64,000 bases of DNA from Prosthecochloris marina (lineage in GTDB: Bacteria; Bacteroidota; Chlorobiia; Chlorobiales; Chlorobiaceae): the NCBI RefSeq assembly GCF_003182595.1, contig NZ_PDNZ01000006.1, positions 147,538 to 211,537 on the forward strand. Direction: 5' to 3'. The position numbers and the translations under genes are program-made. This document shows positions 17,952-27,280 of the stretch, piece by piece. The notes below the pieces were generated by a model. That model was not told where the DNA came from. It ran no database searches and worked only from the letters and a program-made list of their open reading frames with translations. The stretch's first letter is position 1. The number at the start of each line of letters is the position of its first letter.

Positions 17952-18431
17952 TTACAGGTTCAAATTCCAGATCGTGAACGTAAGGTACGATGCAAAGCTA
18001 ACCCACAGCAAGTAGGGAATCAGAAGATAGGCTGCGGTTGTGGAAATAACACCAAAGAGTATGATCGTCAGCACTATCGACAACCAGAGAGCGACAATCT
18101 CCAAAAACCCCCCAAAAGGTGACTGCAAACCGAAAAACACCGCCGACCATGCGAAATTCAGGTAAAGTTGAACGAAGAAAACAATCAGCGCAGCCACTAC
18201 CCCCGGTTTATCGAGCCCATCCTTGATAACCAGGAAAAGAGACACGCCCATAAGAATAAAAAGCACCGTCCATACGGGAGCGAAAAGCCAATCAGGAGGA
18301 TTCCATGATGGCTTCTTCAACACAGAATAATACCACTCCGCCCCCAATTGCGGGGTAAACGCGCTGCCTGCAAAACCAATGAGCAAACAAAGACCGATAC
18401 AGGCAATGAGTACAACCGGATTTAGATTCAT
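17952..18431 (-). CDS. tspO: TspO/MBR family tryptophan-rich sensory protein
   Basis: 159-residue integral membrane protein with five hydrophobic spans. The family hallmark Trp/Pro-rich loop is YYSVLKKPSWNPPDWLFAPV followed by WTVLF, and later N-F-A-W-S-A-V-F-F-G is present. TspO proteins bind and may degrade porphyrins and respond to oxygen, light or stress; in phototrophs TspO affects tetrapyrrole export and photosynthesis gene expression. That link is plausible here but not shown by the sequence. It heads a short minus-strand unit with the Ada-like gene. Confidence 0.93.
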   Translation of the reverse strand: MNLNPVVLIACIGLCLLIGFAGSAFTPQLGAEWYYSVLKKPSWNPPDWLFAPVWTVLFILMGVSLFLVIKDGLDKPGVVAALIVFFVQLYLNFAWSAVFFGLQSPFGGFLEIVALWLSIVLTIILFGVISTTAAYLLIPYLLWVSFASYLTFTIWNLNL

Positions 18432-18659
18432 AAGAGTATTGGTTTGGTTCTTCTGGGATACTGCCGATCAATGTATTTCCCTATGTAAGCATAAAATAGA
18501 GCAATAAGTTTCAACAGAAGAAAAGAGAATTCCCCCGAAAACACCCTGGCAAAGATATTCGTCAATAGCCGTGACATAATGTATATTGTCACGCGCCGGA
18601 GAGGGAATCCAGCCAATTCCTGAAAAAAGACAAGCCAATAAACTCGTAATGATAGTATC

Positions 18660-19457
18660 ATGAGCAGAGAGCTTGAAACAGCCATAAACGCAGCAAAAGA
18701 AGCAGGCAGCATCGCCGTTCAAACATTTGGTAAACTCGATTTGACAAAGATACACCCAAAGGACTACAAGGATTTCGTCACCGAAGTCGACAACGCCTGC
18801 GAAGAAAGGATTGCTTCGGCTATTACTTCAGCGTTTCCGGATGACAGCATGTTGTGTGAGGAAGGCAGTACTGCAAACGGCACTTCCGGCAGAAAATGGA
18901 TTGTCGACCCTCTCGACGGTACCTTGAACTTCATTCACTCCTTTCCCGTTTTCTCAATCAGCATCGCTCTTTGCGACAGCCATAACGATCTTGTCACCGG
19001 AGTTGTCTACCAGCCCGTTCTCGATGAACTCTTCACTGCAGAAAAAGGAAAAGGGGCCTGTTTGAACGGCAACCCCATTCATGTGTCCACGCGCAACGAC
19101 CCCGAACACTTTCTCATCGCTACCGGTATCCCCTTCAAGGAATACCATTATCTCGAGTCATATGTCTCGATGCTTAAAGATGTCATTCATGATTCAGCCG
19201 GCATCCGAAGGGCGGGCTCTGCGGCGATAGACCTTGCCTACACTGCCTGCGGCAGGTTCGACGCGTTTTGGGAGTACAAGCTCTTTCCCTGGGACTATTC
19301 CGCCGGAGTGCTTCTTGTAAGAGAAGCCGGTGGAATTGTCACCAGCTTCAGCGGTAACAGCGACGTCAGTGCACACCACAGCATCGTCGCCGGAAGCCCT
19401 GTCACCCATCCGCTCATTCTTGAAAAAGCGAAGAAATATTTTCAGGAACACCTTTGA
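18660..19457 (+). CDS. suhB: Inositol monophosphatase family protein
   Basis: Mg2+-dependent phosphatase of 265 residues. Metal-binding motifs are CEEGS (family EE), WIVDPLDGTLNFIHSFP (D-P-x-D-G-T) and WDYSAGVLLVREAGG near the C-terminus. The product may hydrolyse inositol-1-phosphate or, as in some SuhB/CysQ homologues, related phosphates; sequence alone cannot decide. A long heptanucleotide tandem repeat begins seven bases past its stop codon. Confidence 0.9.
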   Translation: MSRELETAINAAKEAGSIAVQTFGKLDLTKIHPKDYKDFVTEVDNACEERIASAITSAFPDDSMLCEEGSTANGTSGRKWIVDPLDGTLNFIHSFPVFSISIALCDSHNDLVTGVVYQPVLDELFTAEKGKGACLNGNPIHVSTRNDPEHFLIATGIPFKEYHYLESYVSMLKDVIHDSAGIRRAGSAAIDLAYTACGRFDAFWEYKLFPWDYSAGVLLVREAGGIVTSFSGNSDVSAHHSIVAGSPVTHPLILEKAKKYFQEHL

Positions 19458-19463
19458 TGTGCT

Positions 19464-19629
19464 GAGTGACGAGTGACGAGTGACGAGTGACGAGTGACGA
19501 GTGACGAGTGACGAGTGACGAGTGACGAGTGACGAGTGACGAGTGACGAGTGACGAGTGACGAGTGACGAGTGACGAGTGACGAGTGACGAGTGACGAGT
19601 GACGAGTGACGAGTGACGAGTGACGAGTG
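19464..19629. repeat. Heptanucleotide tandem repeat, 23 perfect copies of GAGTGAC
   Basis: Bases 19464-19624 are exactly 23 uninterrupted GAGTGAC units, followed by a partial GAGTG. No interruption or spacer variation is present, so this is a simple-sequence repeat and not a CRISPR array. Perfect arrays of this length are usually slippage-prone. It sits between suhB and lpxC-fabZ. Related short fragments (GTGACGAGTGAC, AAGTGACGAG) occur at 46446-46478. Confidence 0.97.
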
Positions 19630-19649
19630 CTACGGTGAAGATAGAAAAT

Positions 19650-19738
19650 GTCATCCTCGGGCAAGCGGAGCGCGACCCGGGGATCCATCTTTCAATGAAC
19701 GTCACCACGCATGCCGCATCGAGTGCGGCATGACTTCC
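19650..19738. repeat. Dispersed double-hairpin repeat, single copy
   Basis: Contains TCATCCTCGGGCAAGCGGAG ... CCCGGGGATCCAT and the second hairpin ATGCCGCATC...GTGCGGCATGAC. Same family as the 15.3-16.0 kb array. The remaining 19739-19948 has no gene that I can support before the lpxC-fabZ start. Confidence 0.85.
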
Positions 19739-19948
19739 CGCCATTCCCGATTACCCATTATCCATTTGCCTACGGGCCCACCCCCCTGCCTTGTCACCCG
19801 ATTATTTGAATGGTTGTACAGCTTTGTTATCTTAGGGGTCATGCTCAGGCATCTGAAGTACGAAACTTGTCAGGATGTCTGTTTTTTGGCATTGTATTTC
19901 GTTCACACATTTCCGGTTCAAACTTTCGGCCGGATCAACAGTCAGGAA

Positions 19949-21352
19949 ATGCTCATTCATCAAAGAACACTTGGAAAAGAAATATCTCTTCAAGGTACCG
20001 GCTTGCATACCGGCCAGGACTGCATGATAACCTTCAAGCCTGCACCTGTAGATTACGGTTACCGGTTTGTAAGAACCGATATTGAAAACTGCCCCGAAAT
20101 ACCGGCGGTAATCGATAATGTCGTTGATGTCTGCAGAGGCACAACCATTGAATTCGAAGGCAACAAGATAAATACAACCGAACATGTGCTCGCCGCTCTT
20201 TACGGGCTGCAGATAGATAACTGCCGGATCGAAATCGACGGTCCCGAACCCCCTGTCATGGACGGCAGTTCGATACACTTTGCCGAAGCTCTTTTTTCTG
20301 CAGGCCTTGTCGAACAGGAAGAACCGAAAAACTATCTGGTCATCGATGAAACGATAGAGTATCATGATTCTGAAAAAAATGTTGACATTGTAGCTCTGCC
20401 GCTTGACAGTTTCAGAACCACCGTGATGGTCGACTATAAAAATCCGGCTCTTGGATCCCAGCATTCAGGACTTTTCGACCTCGAAACCGAGTTTCTGAAA
20501 GATTTCGCACCCTGTCGCACATTCTGTTTTCTCAGTGAGGTCGAAGCTCTTGCAAATATCGGAATCATCAGAGGGGGGGATCTCGATAACGCAATCGTTA
20601 TCGTGGATAAAAAATTATCCGATAGCGAATTGAAAACGCTAGCCAACAAAATCGGTGTAGACAGCTCCCAACTTACCCTTGGGGAAAACGGCATTCTCAA
20701 TAACCGAGAACTGCACTTTAAAAACGAGCCTGCGCGCCATAAGCTGCTCGATCTTATCGGCGATATAGCATTGCTCGGCATGCCCTTAAAAGCGCAAGTG
20801 CTTGCTGCAAGACCCGGGCACGCTTCAAATGTCGAATTTGTCAAACAGTTGAAAAAATATGCCGATCGAAACAAACTGGCCCGCAAGTTTCAGCACGAAA
20901 AAAAATCCGGTGTCATTTTCGATATCAATGCCATTCAGAAAATTCTCCCTCATCGATACCCTTTTCTCCTGATCGATAAAATCGTTGAATTCAAACTGGA
21001 CGAAAAAATAGTATCGGTCAAGAACGTCACGATGAATGAGCAATTTTTTCAGGGGCATTTCCCCGGAAATCCCATCATGCCCGGCGTGCTGATTGTCGAA
21101 GCCATGGCACAGACCGGTGGCATCATGATGCTCAATGGTAACGACAACATCAACGACATGCAGGTATATTTCATGGGCATCGACAAAGCACGGTTCCGGA
21201 AACCTGTTATTCCGGGCGATACTCTGGTTATCGAAGCGATCATGAAAAGCCGGCGCCGCAGTGTCTGCCAGTTCGAAGCGAAAGCTTACGTTCGCGGCGA
21301 CCTTGTTTGTGAAGCATCACTCATGGCTACTGTCGTGGAAAAAAACAACTGA
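19949..21352 (+). CDS. lpxC-fabZ: Bifunctional LpxC (UDP-3-O-acyl-GlcNAc deacetylase) / FabZ (3-hydroxyacyl-ACP dehydratase)
   Basis: 467-residue fusion. The N-terminal 310 residues are LpxC, the committed zinc-dependent step of lipid A synthesis. Zinc ligands sit in TTEHVLAALYG and RHKLLDLIGDIALLG (H and D). The C-terminal 150 residues are FabZ, with ILPHRYPFLLIDKI (catalytic His), HFPGNPIMPGV and GVLIVEAMAQTGG (catalytic Glu). This fusion is characteristic of Bacteroidetes and Chlorobi. The ATG at 19949 (MLIHQRTLGKEISLQGTGLH) is chosen by homology; an open frame extends upstream through repeat DNA but is not credible. lpxK lies elsewhere in the window. Confidence 0.96.
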   Translation: MLIHQRTLGKEISLQGTGLHTGQDCMITFKPAPVDYGYRFVRTDIENCPEIPAVIDNVVDVCRGTTIEFEGNKINTTEHVLAALYGLQIDNCRIEIDGPEPPVMDGSSIHFAEALFSAGLVEQEEPKNYLVIDETIEYHDSEKNVDIVALPLDSFRTTVMVDYKNPALGSQHSGLFDLETEFLKDFAPCRTFCFLSEVEALANIGIIRGGDLDNAIVIVDKKLSDSELKTLANKIGVDSSQLTLGENGILNNRELHFKNEPARHKLLDLIGDIALLGMPLKAQVLAARPGHASNVEFVKQLKKYADRNKLARKFQHEKKSGVIFDINAIQKILPHRYPFLLIDKIVEFKLDEKIVSVKNVTMNEQFFQGHFPGNPIMPGVLIVEAMAQTGGIMMLNGNDNINDMQVYFMGIDKARFRKPVIPGDTLVIEAIMKSRRRSVCQFEAKAYVRGDLVCEASLMATVVEKNN

Positions 21353-21375
21353 AGAGAGCCTTCATATGCAGGGGA

Positions 21376-21936
21376 TCAGGATTCGAGGCTGGAATCTCTC
21401 CCCTGCTGAATACGGTAAAACCGCAGGCAGTACTGTATAAAAGAAATAAACAGCATTACAACCGAGAGGTACATAAAAACCTCCTGTACGGGATATCGGT
21501 CAAAAAAAGGATGAGGCCAGACCATGGTGAAAAACATCATGGAAACAAAACCAACCGCCCACTTGCCAGGCCATAGTGACGTTGTAATGACTTTGTGATG
21601 ATGTTTTACGTATGCCGCCCCAAGGAAAATCAGTAAATCCCTGATCACGACAAAAACAACGAACCACACGGGCAGTTCACCGATTGCCATAAAGTAAACC
21701 GCCACTGCTGCAAGACAAAGCTTGTCGGCAAGAGGATCAAGAATCTTGCCCATATCAGACACCTCGTTTGTCCAGCGGGCTGTCTGACCGTCGAACCAGT
21801 CACTTAAAACCGCGATAACCAGTATTGTGTTCGCAATCCATATATCCCCTTTATCGAAGTAATAGATAAAAAAAGGAATAAGCAGGATCCTGAGAAAACT
21901 CAAAGAATTCGGCAGATTGATGATGTGGCCTTTCAC
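21376..21936 (-). CDS. pgsA: CDP-diacylglycerol-glycerol-3-phosphate 3-phosphatidyltransferase
   Basis: Integral membrane enzyme making phosphatidylglycerol phosphate. At 186 residues it has family length. The CDP-alcohol phosphotransferase motif D-x2-D-G-x2-A-R-x8-G-x3-D-x3-D is present: DWFDGQTARW, then MGKILDPLADKL. About four to five hydrophobic spans. It is the last gene of a probable yebC-ruvC-pgsA unit, 29 bases after ruvC, and is convergent with lpxC-fabZ. Other CDP-alcohol transferases share the motif, but the N-terminal NLPNSLSFLRILLIPFF fits PgsA. Confidence 0.92.
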   Translation of the reverse strand: MKGHIINLPNSLSFLRILLIPFFIYYFDKGDIWIANTILVIAVLSDWFDGQTARWTNEVSDMGKILDPLADKLCLAAVAVYFMAIGELPVWFVVFVVIRDLLIFLGAAYVKHHHKVITTSLWPGKWAVGFVSMMFFTMVWPHPFFDRYPVQEVFMYLSVVMLFISFIQYCLRFYRIQQGRDSSLES

Positions 21937-21965
21937 AGCTTTTTATCCAAAATTGCTAAAACATC

Positions 21966-22535
21966 TTATAAAACCAGATCGGGATTCGCTTTTACAAACT
22001 CGGACCAGTTGCTTTTAGACAAAGAGGAGCCTGTTTTCCCATTTCGGCCCGGTACCGGCCTCCTCTCGCACAACAGGTCACATAGAGCGATCCCGAGTGC
22101 ATCGGAAATATCGTGAGGCTTTATCGGATCGGAGATATTGAGAAAATGCCGCGCCATATAAGCAACCTGCTCTTTGCTGGCCCCCCCCCTCCCGGTAAGA
22201 ATCTGCTTTACTTCACGAGGAGCGTACTCATGGAGTTGAACCCCTTTATTCATGGCAAGAGCTACAACTGCGCCTCTCACCTGTCCAAGCTTGAGAGCTG
22301 ACTGAGCATTGCGGTTCACATACGCTGTCTCGAGAGCCAACCTTGCAGGCTTGTTTGATGAAATAAGTGCCTCGAGTTCATCGTAAATGATTTTTATCCG
22401 TTCCGGGATACTTTGCCTGGAACTCAGCCGAATGATCCCGCAGTCGACGAGGGAAAACGAGTCTGCCTCACCTCTGACAATACCGTAACCGGTTCGTACA
22501 CTGCCGGGGTCAACCCCGATAACCATCATAGTCAT
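21966..22535 (-). CDS. ruvC: Holliday junction resolvase RuvC
   Basis: Endonuclease that cleaves Holliday junctions with RuvAB. 189 residues, with a short C-terminal tail beyond the usual 170-180. Catalytic acidic residues are in VIGVDPGSVRTGYGIV (first Asp), ARLALETAYVNRNAQSALKL (Glu) and PHDISDALGIALC (two Asp). It lies between yebC and pgsA on the same strand. The start includes two closely spaced Met (MTMMVIG); the exact one is uncertain by a few residues. Confidence 0.95.
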   Translation of the reverse strand: MTMMVIGVDPGSVRTGYGIVRGEADSFSLVDCGIIRLSSRQSIPERIKIIYDELEALISSNKPARLALETAYVNRNAQSALKLGQVRGAVVALAMNKGVQLHEYAPREVKQILTGRGGASKEQVAYMARHFLNISDPIKPHDISDALGIALCDLLCERRPVPGRNGKTGSSLSKSNWSEFVKANPDLVL

Positions 22536-22624
22536 ACACTATGGGATTGTTCAAGCATACCTTGCCGTAACGAGAAAACAAGTAACCCGGACAAGTAGTG
22601 CTGAATGTTCACTCTCTCGTTTTT

Positions 22625-23377
22625 TCAGGAGTCAAGACTGTTCATTGCCTGCTCACTGATCTCAAGATTACTGTAAACCGCCTGAACATCATCACAGTTT
22701 TCAAGTGCATCGATAAGCTTCATGGCTTTGACGGTTTCATCAGGTCCCGGTTCAACGAAATTATCAGGAATCATATCCATCTTCGCATTGTCATAGGCAA
22801 TACCGGCCTGATCCAGCGCTTGTTTCGCAGCTTCGAGATCCTTTACATCGACAATCACGTTGAAATAATTCTCATCATCACTGTCAAGTTCCTCGAGACC
22901 CGCATCGAGAAGCACCTCCATGAGCGCCTCCTCACTCACCGCAGCCTTGGTAACGTCAATAGTGCCCTTTCTCTGAAACATCCAGCTGACGCTTCCGTTT
23001 TCACCAAGCGAACCGTTGTGACGATTTATGGCGTGCCTGATGTCGGCAACAGTCCTGTTGCGATTATCCGTAGCGGTCTCTATGATGATAGCAATACCGC
23101 CCGGGCCATAGCCCTCGTAGGTTATCTCTTCATAAACAGCCCCCTCGAGCTCTCCGGTACCTTTCTTGATGGCTCGCTGTATATTCTCATGAGGCATTGA
23201 ATTGGCCTTTGCCGTATCGATAGCAAGACGCAGCCGCGGGTTACCTCCCGGATCTCCACCGCCGGTTTTCGCTGCAATGGTAATCTCACGCACCAGCTTG
23301 GTGAACAAATTACCTCTTTTCTGATCGGTTGCGGCCTTCTTTCTTTTAATCGTTGACCATTTACTGTGTCCAGACAT
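22625..23377 (-). CDS. yebC: YebC/PmpR family regulatory protein
   Basis: 250-residue member of the YebC/TACO1 family, cytoplasmic proteins reported as DNA-binding regulators and more recently linked to translation of difficult sequences. The invariant start [20 protein letters not shown], the loop [16 protein letters not shown] and [20 protein letters not shown], and [10 protein letters not shown] are all present. It heads a minus-strand run with ruvC 89 bases downstream, a linkage seen in many bacteria. Confidence 0.95.
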   Translation of the reverse strand: MSGHSKWSTIKRKKAATDQKRGNLFTKLVREITIAAKTGGGDPGGNPRLRLAIDTAKANSMPHENIQRAIKKGTGELEGAVYEEITYEGYGPGGIAIIIETATDNRNRTVADIRHAINRHNGSLGENGSVSWMFQRKGTIDVTKAAVSEEALMEVLLDAGLEELDSDDENYFNVIVDVKDLEAAKQALDQAGIAYDNAKMDMIPDNFVEPGPDETVKAMKLIDALENCDDVQAVYSNLEISEQAMNSLDS

Positions 23378-23562
23378 AATTATACATGCTAATTAAAACA
23401 GGAAAATAACCGTTTATGATAATAGATTTATTTTCTTTAACCTAAGCTGAATGCCCAAACCGAAAAGGATCAAGTTGTATTTCGAACCGGTACGCAAACA
23501 GTTCAAGGCACCGTAGTATCATATCAAGCTTAGCTTACTAAAATTAATCACAAGAAAAAATA

Positions 23563-24402
23563 ATGACAAACCGGCTGGTAGCATACCAGGGAGAACCCGG
23601 CGCATACAGTGAAATAGCCGCACTACGCTTCGGCGATCCGGTTCCTTTCGAAACGTTCGACAAGGCCTTCTACGCTGTTGAACATAGAGACGTTTCTTGC
23701 GCGGTCATTCCGATCGAAAACTCTCTCGGAGGCAGCATTCACCATAATTACGATCTGCTGATGCAGCATCCTGTCCGAATTGCTGCTGAAACGTTCGTAA
23801 AGGTTGAGCATTGCCTGCTCGGTCTTCCGACGGCATCCGTCAATGCCGACGGTAACGTTCTCTCGCACCCGCAGGCTCTTTCCCAGTGCCGCAACTTTTT
23901 CGCTGCTCATAAAAATCTCACGCCTGAAGTAGCGTATGATACCGCAGGCAGTGCCCAAATCATCGCTGATGAAGGTAATCCGGCTCAGTTTGCCATTGCA
24001 TCAAAAAGAGCGGGCGAACTGTACGGCCTGAAAATATTCAGAGAGAACCTCGCTGACGAGGACTGGAACATCACCCGTTTTTTCTGCATCACCCACGAAG
24101 AACACACCTCGGACCTCGATCTTAAAAACAAGCCGGACACAACCAGACAGAAAACCTCGATCGTATTCACTCTGCCGAACGAGCAGGGTTCACTGTTCAG
24201 GGCGATGGCAACACTGGCGCTAAGGAATATCGACATGACTAAAATCGAATCCCGCCCTTCGAGAATGAAAGCTTTCGAGTACTTCTTTTATGTGGACTTC
24301 ATCGGACATGAGAGCGATCCCGCGATTCACAATGCCCTGACACATCTCAGGGAATTTGCAACAATGGTTAAAGTTCTGGGGAGTTATGGCGTCGTTGAAT
24401 AA
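23563..24402 (+). CDS. pheA: Prephenate dehydratase (PDT-ACT)
   Basis: Converts prephenate to phenylpyruvate for phenylalanine synthesis. 279 residues: a PDT catalytic domain (1-185) with YQGEPGAYSE, PIENSLGGSI and the catalytic Thr region EDWNITRFFCI, then a C-terminal ACT domain (about 200-279) with VFTLPNEQGSLFRAMATLA and the ESRP motif (KIESRPSR) that binds phenylalanine for feedback inhibition. It is monofunctional, lacking chorismate mutase. The polA start lies just past its stop codon in another frame, so the two are probably cotranscribed. Confidence 0.96.
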   Translation: MTNRLVAYQGEPGAYSEIAALRFGDPVPFETFDKAFYAVEHRDVSCAVIPIENSLGGSIHHNYDLLMQHPVRIAAETFVKVEHCLLGLPTASVNADGNVLSHPQALSQCRNFFAAHKNLTPEVAYDTAGSAQIIADEGNPAQFAIASKRAGELYGLKIFRENLADEDWNITRFFCITHEEHTSDLDLKNKPDTTRQKTSIVFTLPNEQGSLFRAMATLALRNIDMTKIESRPSRMKAFEYFFYVDFIGHESDPAIHNALTHLREFATMVKVLGSYGVVE

Positions 24403-24424
24403 TACCGGTCAATTAACATTCGAT

Positions 24425-27193
24425 ATGAGCATCGCATCGAACAAAAAACAGCCGGAACGCACCGGGGACAAACCGTCCCTCTTTCTGCTCGATGGCATGG
24501 CGCTGGTCTACCGGTCTTTCTTTGCGCTGCAACGAACCGGAATGACGACAAAGGAAGGCATTCCTACAGGTGCAACATATGGGTTTTTCGTGACATTGCT
24601 GAAAATCTACGAAACCTACAAACCGCACTACCTTGCCGTCGCTTTCGACAGTGCGGAAAAAACGTTCCGGCACGAACTCTACGAACTTTACAAGGCGAAC
24701 CGTCCGGCCCCCCCAGAAGATCTCATCGCACAGCTGGATCTGATTTTCAAGCTTGTCGAAGCAATGCGGATTCCGGTTCTCAAGCAACCGGGCTATGAAG
24801 CCGATGACCTCATAGGAAGTGCAGCGAGAAAGTTCGAGCAGGACTGCACCGTTTATATCGTTACACCTGACAAAGACCTTGCACAGCTTGTTCATGACGG
24901 AGTAAAAATTCTCAAACCCGGCAAAAAACAAAATGAGCTGATGCTTCTCGGCACCGGAGAAATAATGGAGCAGTTCGGTGTCTCACCGGAACGTTTCACC
25001 GATCTTCTGACGCTAACCGGCGACAGTTCGGACAATATCCCGGGAGCAAAAGGAATCGGTCCTAAAACAGCCTCAAAACTCCTCAATACATACGGCAGCC
25101 TCGAAAACGTTTTCAACCATCTTGACGAGCTTCCCCCGAAATCGCGCAAAAGCCTTGAAGAATTCGAAACCCAGCGGAAACTGATCGAGGATCTCGTTAC
25201 GATCAGGACGGATCTCCCCCTCGATACGACACTGCTTGACCTTGAAAGTGAAGAACCGGATGGCTCGAAACTTTTCAATCTGCTTGACGAACTGGAAATG
25301 AAAAGCGTGGCAGCAAGGATTCCACAAATTTTCCCCGGCATCCAGCCCCCTCGACACGGTAACACCGACTTGCCGAACCCTGAGACTGCAACGCCTGAAA
25401 ATGTAGCCTATCATCTCATTGGCGATGCAAAAGGAGTGCGTAACCTTGAAAAAGAACTCTCGGCACTGACAGGCTTCGCCATCGATACCGAAACAACCAG
25501 TCTGAATACTCTCGAAGCCGAACTTGTGGGAATATCGGTCAGCTGGAAACCGCAAGAAGCATACTTCATCTATTGTACTCCGGGAGGACTGAGCCCCGAA
25601 ATGGTACTCGACATACTCAAAGAAGTGCTTGAAAACCAGGCCATTGTCAAAAATGGCCAAAATCTCAAGTACGATATGCTTGTGCTTAAAAACTACGGAA
25701 TACGGCTTTCTCCAGTCGGATTCGATACCATGCTCGCAAGTTATGTCATCGATCCGGAGGAAAAACACAACCTTGACGATCTTGCCGATCGATATCTCGG
25801 ATACCGTACCACAACGTACAGTGAGTTGACCGGCTCAGGGAAAAAAGCCATACCCATCCATGAAGTTCCTGTCGACAAACTCACCGCCTATGCCTGTCAG
25901 GACGCAGACATCGCACTTCGACTCCAGGCAACCCAGGAGAAAATTCTCGGTAAAAATACCGAACTTTACAACCTGTGCCACGATATAGAGTTTCCGCTCG
26001 TCGAAGTACTCGCAGAGATGGAATTCAAAGGAATCTCCCTCGATACCGGCCAATTGAAACGAACAGCAGAAATCGTTAACCGGCAGATCGAGGACCTCAA
26101 AGAAAGAATCTACGAAACAGCCAACGTCAGCTTCAACATCGATTCGCCCAAGCAGCTTGGTAATATCCTGTTCAATGTTCTCGGCCTCCCGGCAAAAAAA
26201 ACAACCAAAACCGGTTACTCAACCGATGTGAGGGTGCTCGAGGATCTATCGCTGCTCCATCCGGTTGCAAAAGATGTTCTGGAGTACCGCAGTCTTCAGA
26301 AACTCAAAACCACCTACATCGAGGCGCTTCCCAGAATGCTTTGCCGAAAAACCGGAAAGCTGCACACCTCTTTCAACCAGCACATTACCGCTACCGGCAG
26401 ATTGTCTTCCTCGAATCCCAACTTGCAGAATATCCCGATCCGTACAGCATTAGGTAAAGAAATCCGCAAGGCGTTCATACCCTCTGAAAAAAGCAATTAT
26501 CTTCTTTCAGCCGACTATTCGCAGATAGAGCTTCGTATCGCGGCAGAAATCTCTCAAGATCCCCACCTTATATCGGCATTCAAACAGGGAGAAGATATCC
26601 ACGCAGCAACGGCAAAAGCGATTTTCGACACGGAAACCATAACCGACGACATGAGGCGAAAAGCCAAAGAAGTCAATTTCGGTGTCCTCTACGGCATTCA
26701 GCCATACGGCCTTGCCCAGAGGCTCAATATCACCCAAAAGGAAGCCAAAACCATCATTGAAACGTATAAATCGAAATATCCCGGGCTGTTTGAAGCACTC
26801 CAGAAAATCATCAACGATGCAACTGAAAAAGGGTACGTTGCAACGTTGATCGGACGCAGAAGATATATCTCTGACCTGCGCAGCAAAAACAGGAACATTC
26901 GGATGGCAGCTGAAAGGGCAGCCATGAACACTCCTATTCAGGGAACCGCAGCCGACATCATTAAATGTGCAATGAGCCTCACGGCAAAAAAGCTGCACGA
27001 CAACGACATGCAGTCCTCGATGCTCCTGCAGGTTCACGATGAACTTGTTTTTGAAACAACACCGGATGAGAAAAAGGCTCTCTCGATAATAGCGACGGAT
27101 TGCATGGTAAAAGCAGCCGAAATATGCGGCCTATCGAACGTACCCGTCGAGGTTGAAATCGGAACCGGGAAAAACTGGCTGGACGCACACTGA
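24425..27193 (+). CDS. polA: DNA polymerase I
   Basis: Repair and Okazaki-fragment polymerase of about 922 residues. Domains in order: 5'-nuclease (FLLDGMALVYRSFFAL, ADDLIG, GDSSDNIPGAKGIGPKTA), a 3'-5' exonuclease that looks active (FAIDTETTSLNTLEAELVGI with the DxE pair, and DADIALRLQ), and the family A polymerase (motif A ADYSQIELRIAAEIS, O-helix KAKEVNFGVLYGIQPYG with Phe at the nucleotide-selecting site, motif C VHDELVFE). I prefer the ATG at 24425 (MSIASNKKQ); in-frame ATGs at 24356 and 24386 overlap the pheA end and would add 13-23 residues. Confidence 0.96.
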   Translation: MSIASNKKQPERTGDKPSLFLLDGMALVYRSFFALQRTGMTTKEGIPTGATYGFFVTLLKIYETYKPHYLAVAFDSAEKTFRHELYELYKANRPAPPEDLIAQLDLIFKLVEAMRIPVLKQPGYEADDLIGSAARKFEQDCTVYIVTPDKDLAQLVHDGVKILKPGKKQNELMLLGTGEIMEQFGVSPERFTDLLTLTGDSSDNIPGAKGIGPKTASKLLNTYGSLENVFNHLDELPPKSRKSLEEFETQRKLIEDLVTIRTDLPLDTTLLDLESEEPDGSKLFNLLDELEMKSVAARIPQIFPGIQPPRHGNTDLPNPETATPENVAYHLIGDAKGVRNLEKELSALTGFAIDTETTSLNTLEAELVGISVSWKPQEAYFIYCTPGGLSPEMVLDILKEVLENQAIVKNGQNLKYDMLVLKNYGIRLSPVGFDTMLASYVIDPEEKHNLDDLADRYLGYRTTTYSELTGSGKKAIPIHEVPVDKLTAYACQDADIALRLQATQEKILGKNTELYNLCHDIEFPLVEVLAEMEFKGISLDTGQLKRTAEIVNRQIEDLKERIYETANVSFNIDSPKQLGNILFNVLGLPAKKTTKTGYSTDVRVLEDLSLLHPVAKDVLEYRSLQKLKTTYIEALPRMLCRKTGKLHTSFNQHITATGRLSSSNPNLQNIPIRTALGKEIRKAFIPSEKSNYLLSADYSQIELRIAAEISQDPHLISAFKQGEDIHAATAKAIFDTETITDDMRRKAKEVNFGVLYGIQPYGLAQRLNITQKEAKTIIETYKSKYPGLFEALQKIINDATEKGYVATLIGRRRYISDLRSKNRNIRMAAERAAMNTPIQGTAADIIKCAMSLTAKKLHDNDMQSSMLLQVHDELVFETTPDEKKALSIIATDCMVKAAEICGLSNVPVEVEIGTGKNWLDAH

Positions 27194-27280
27194 TAACGCA
27201 GAAGTATTGCCGAACGAAAAACTTTTTTTATATTTTCGAAGTTCAAAAAGTTCCCTGTACATTCCAACCAGAGGAGACTG

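Noticed and set aside
18428..18712. Hydrophobic 94-residue frame on the minus strand
   Set aside because: It overlaps the start of suhB and shows no family signature.
19464..19629. Regular repeats suggesting a CRISPR array
   Set aside because: Units are 7 bases with no spacers, so it is a simple tandem repeat; no cas genes are nearby.
22598..23200. 200-residue plus-strand frame
   Set aside because: It is the complement of yebC, whose protein is clearly conserved.
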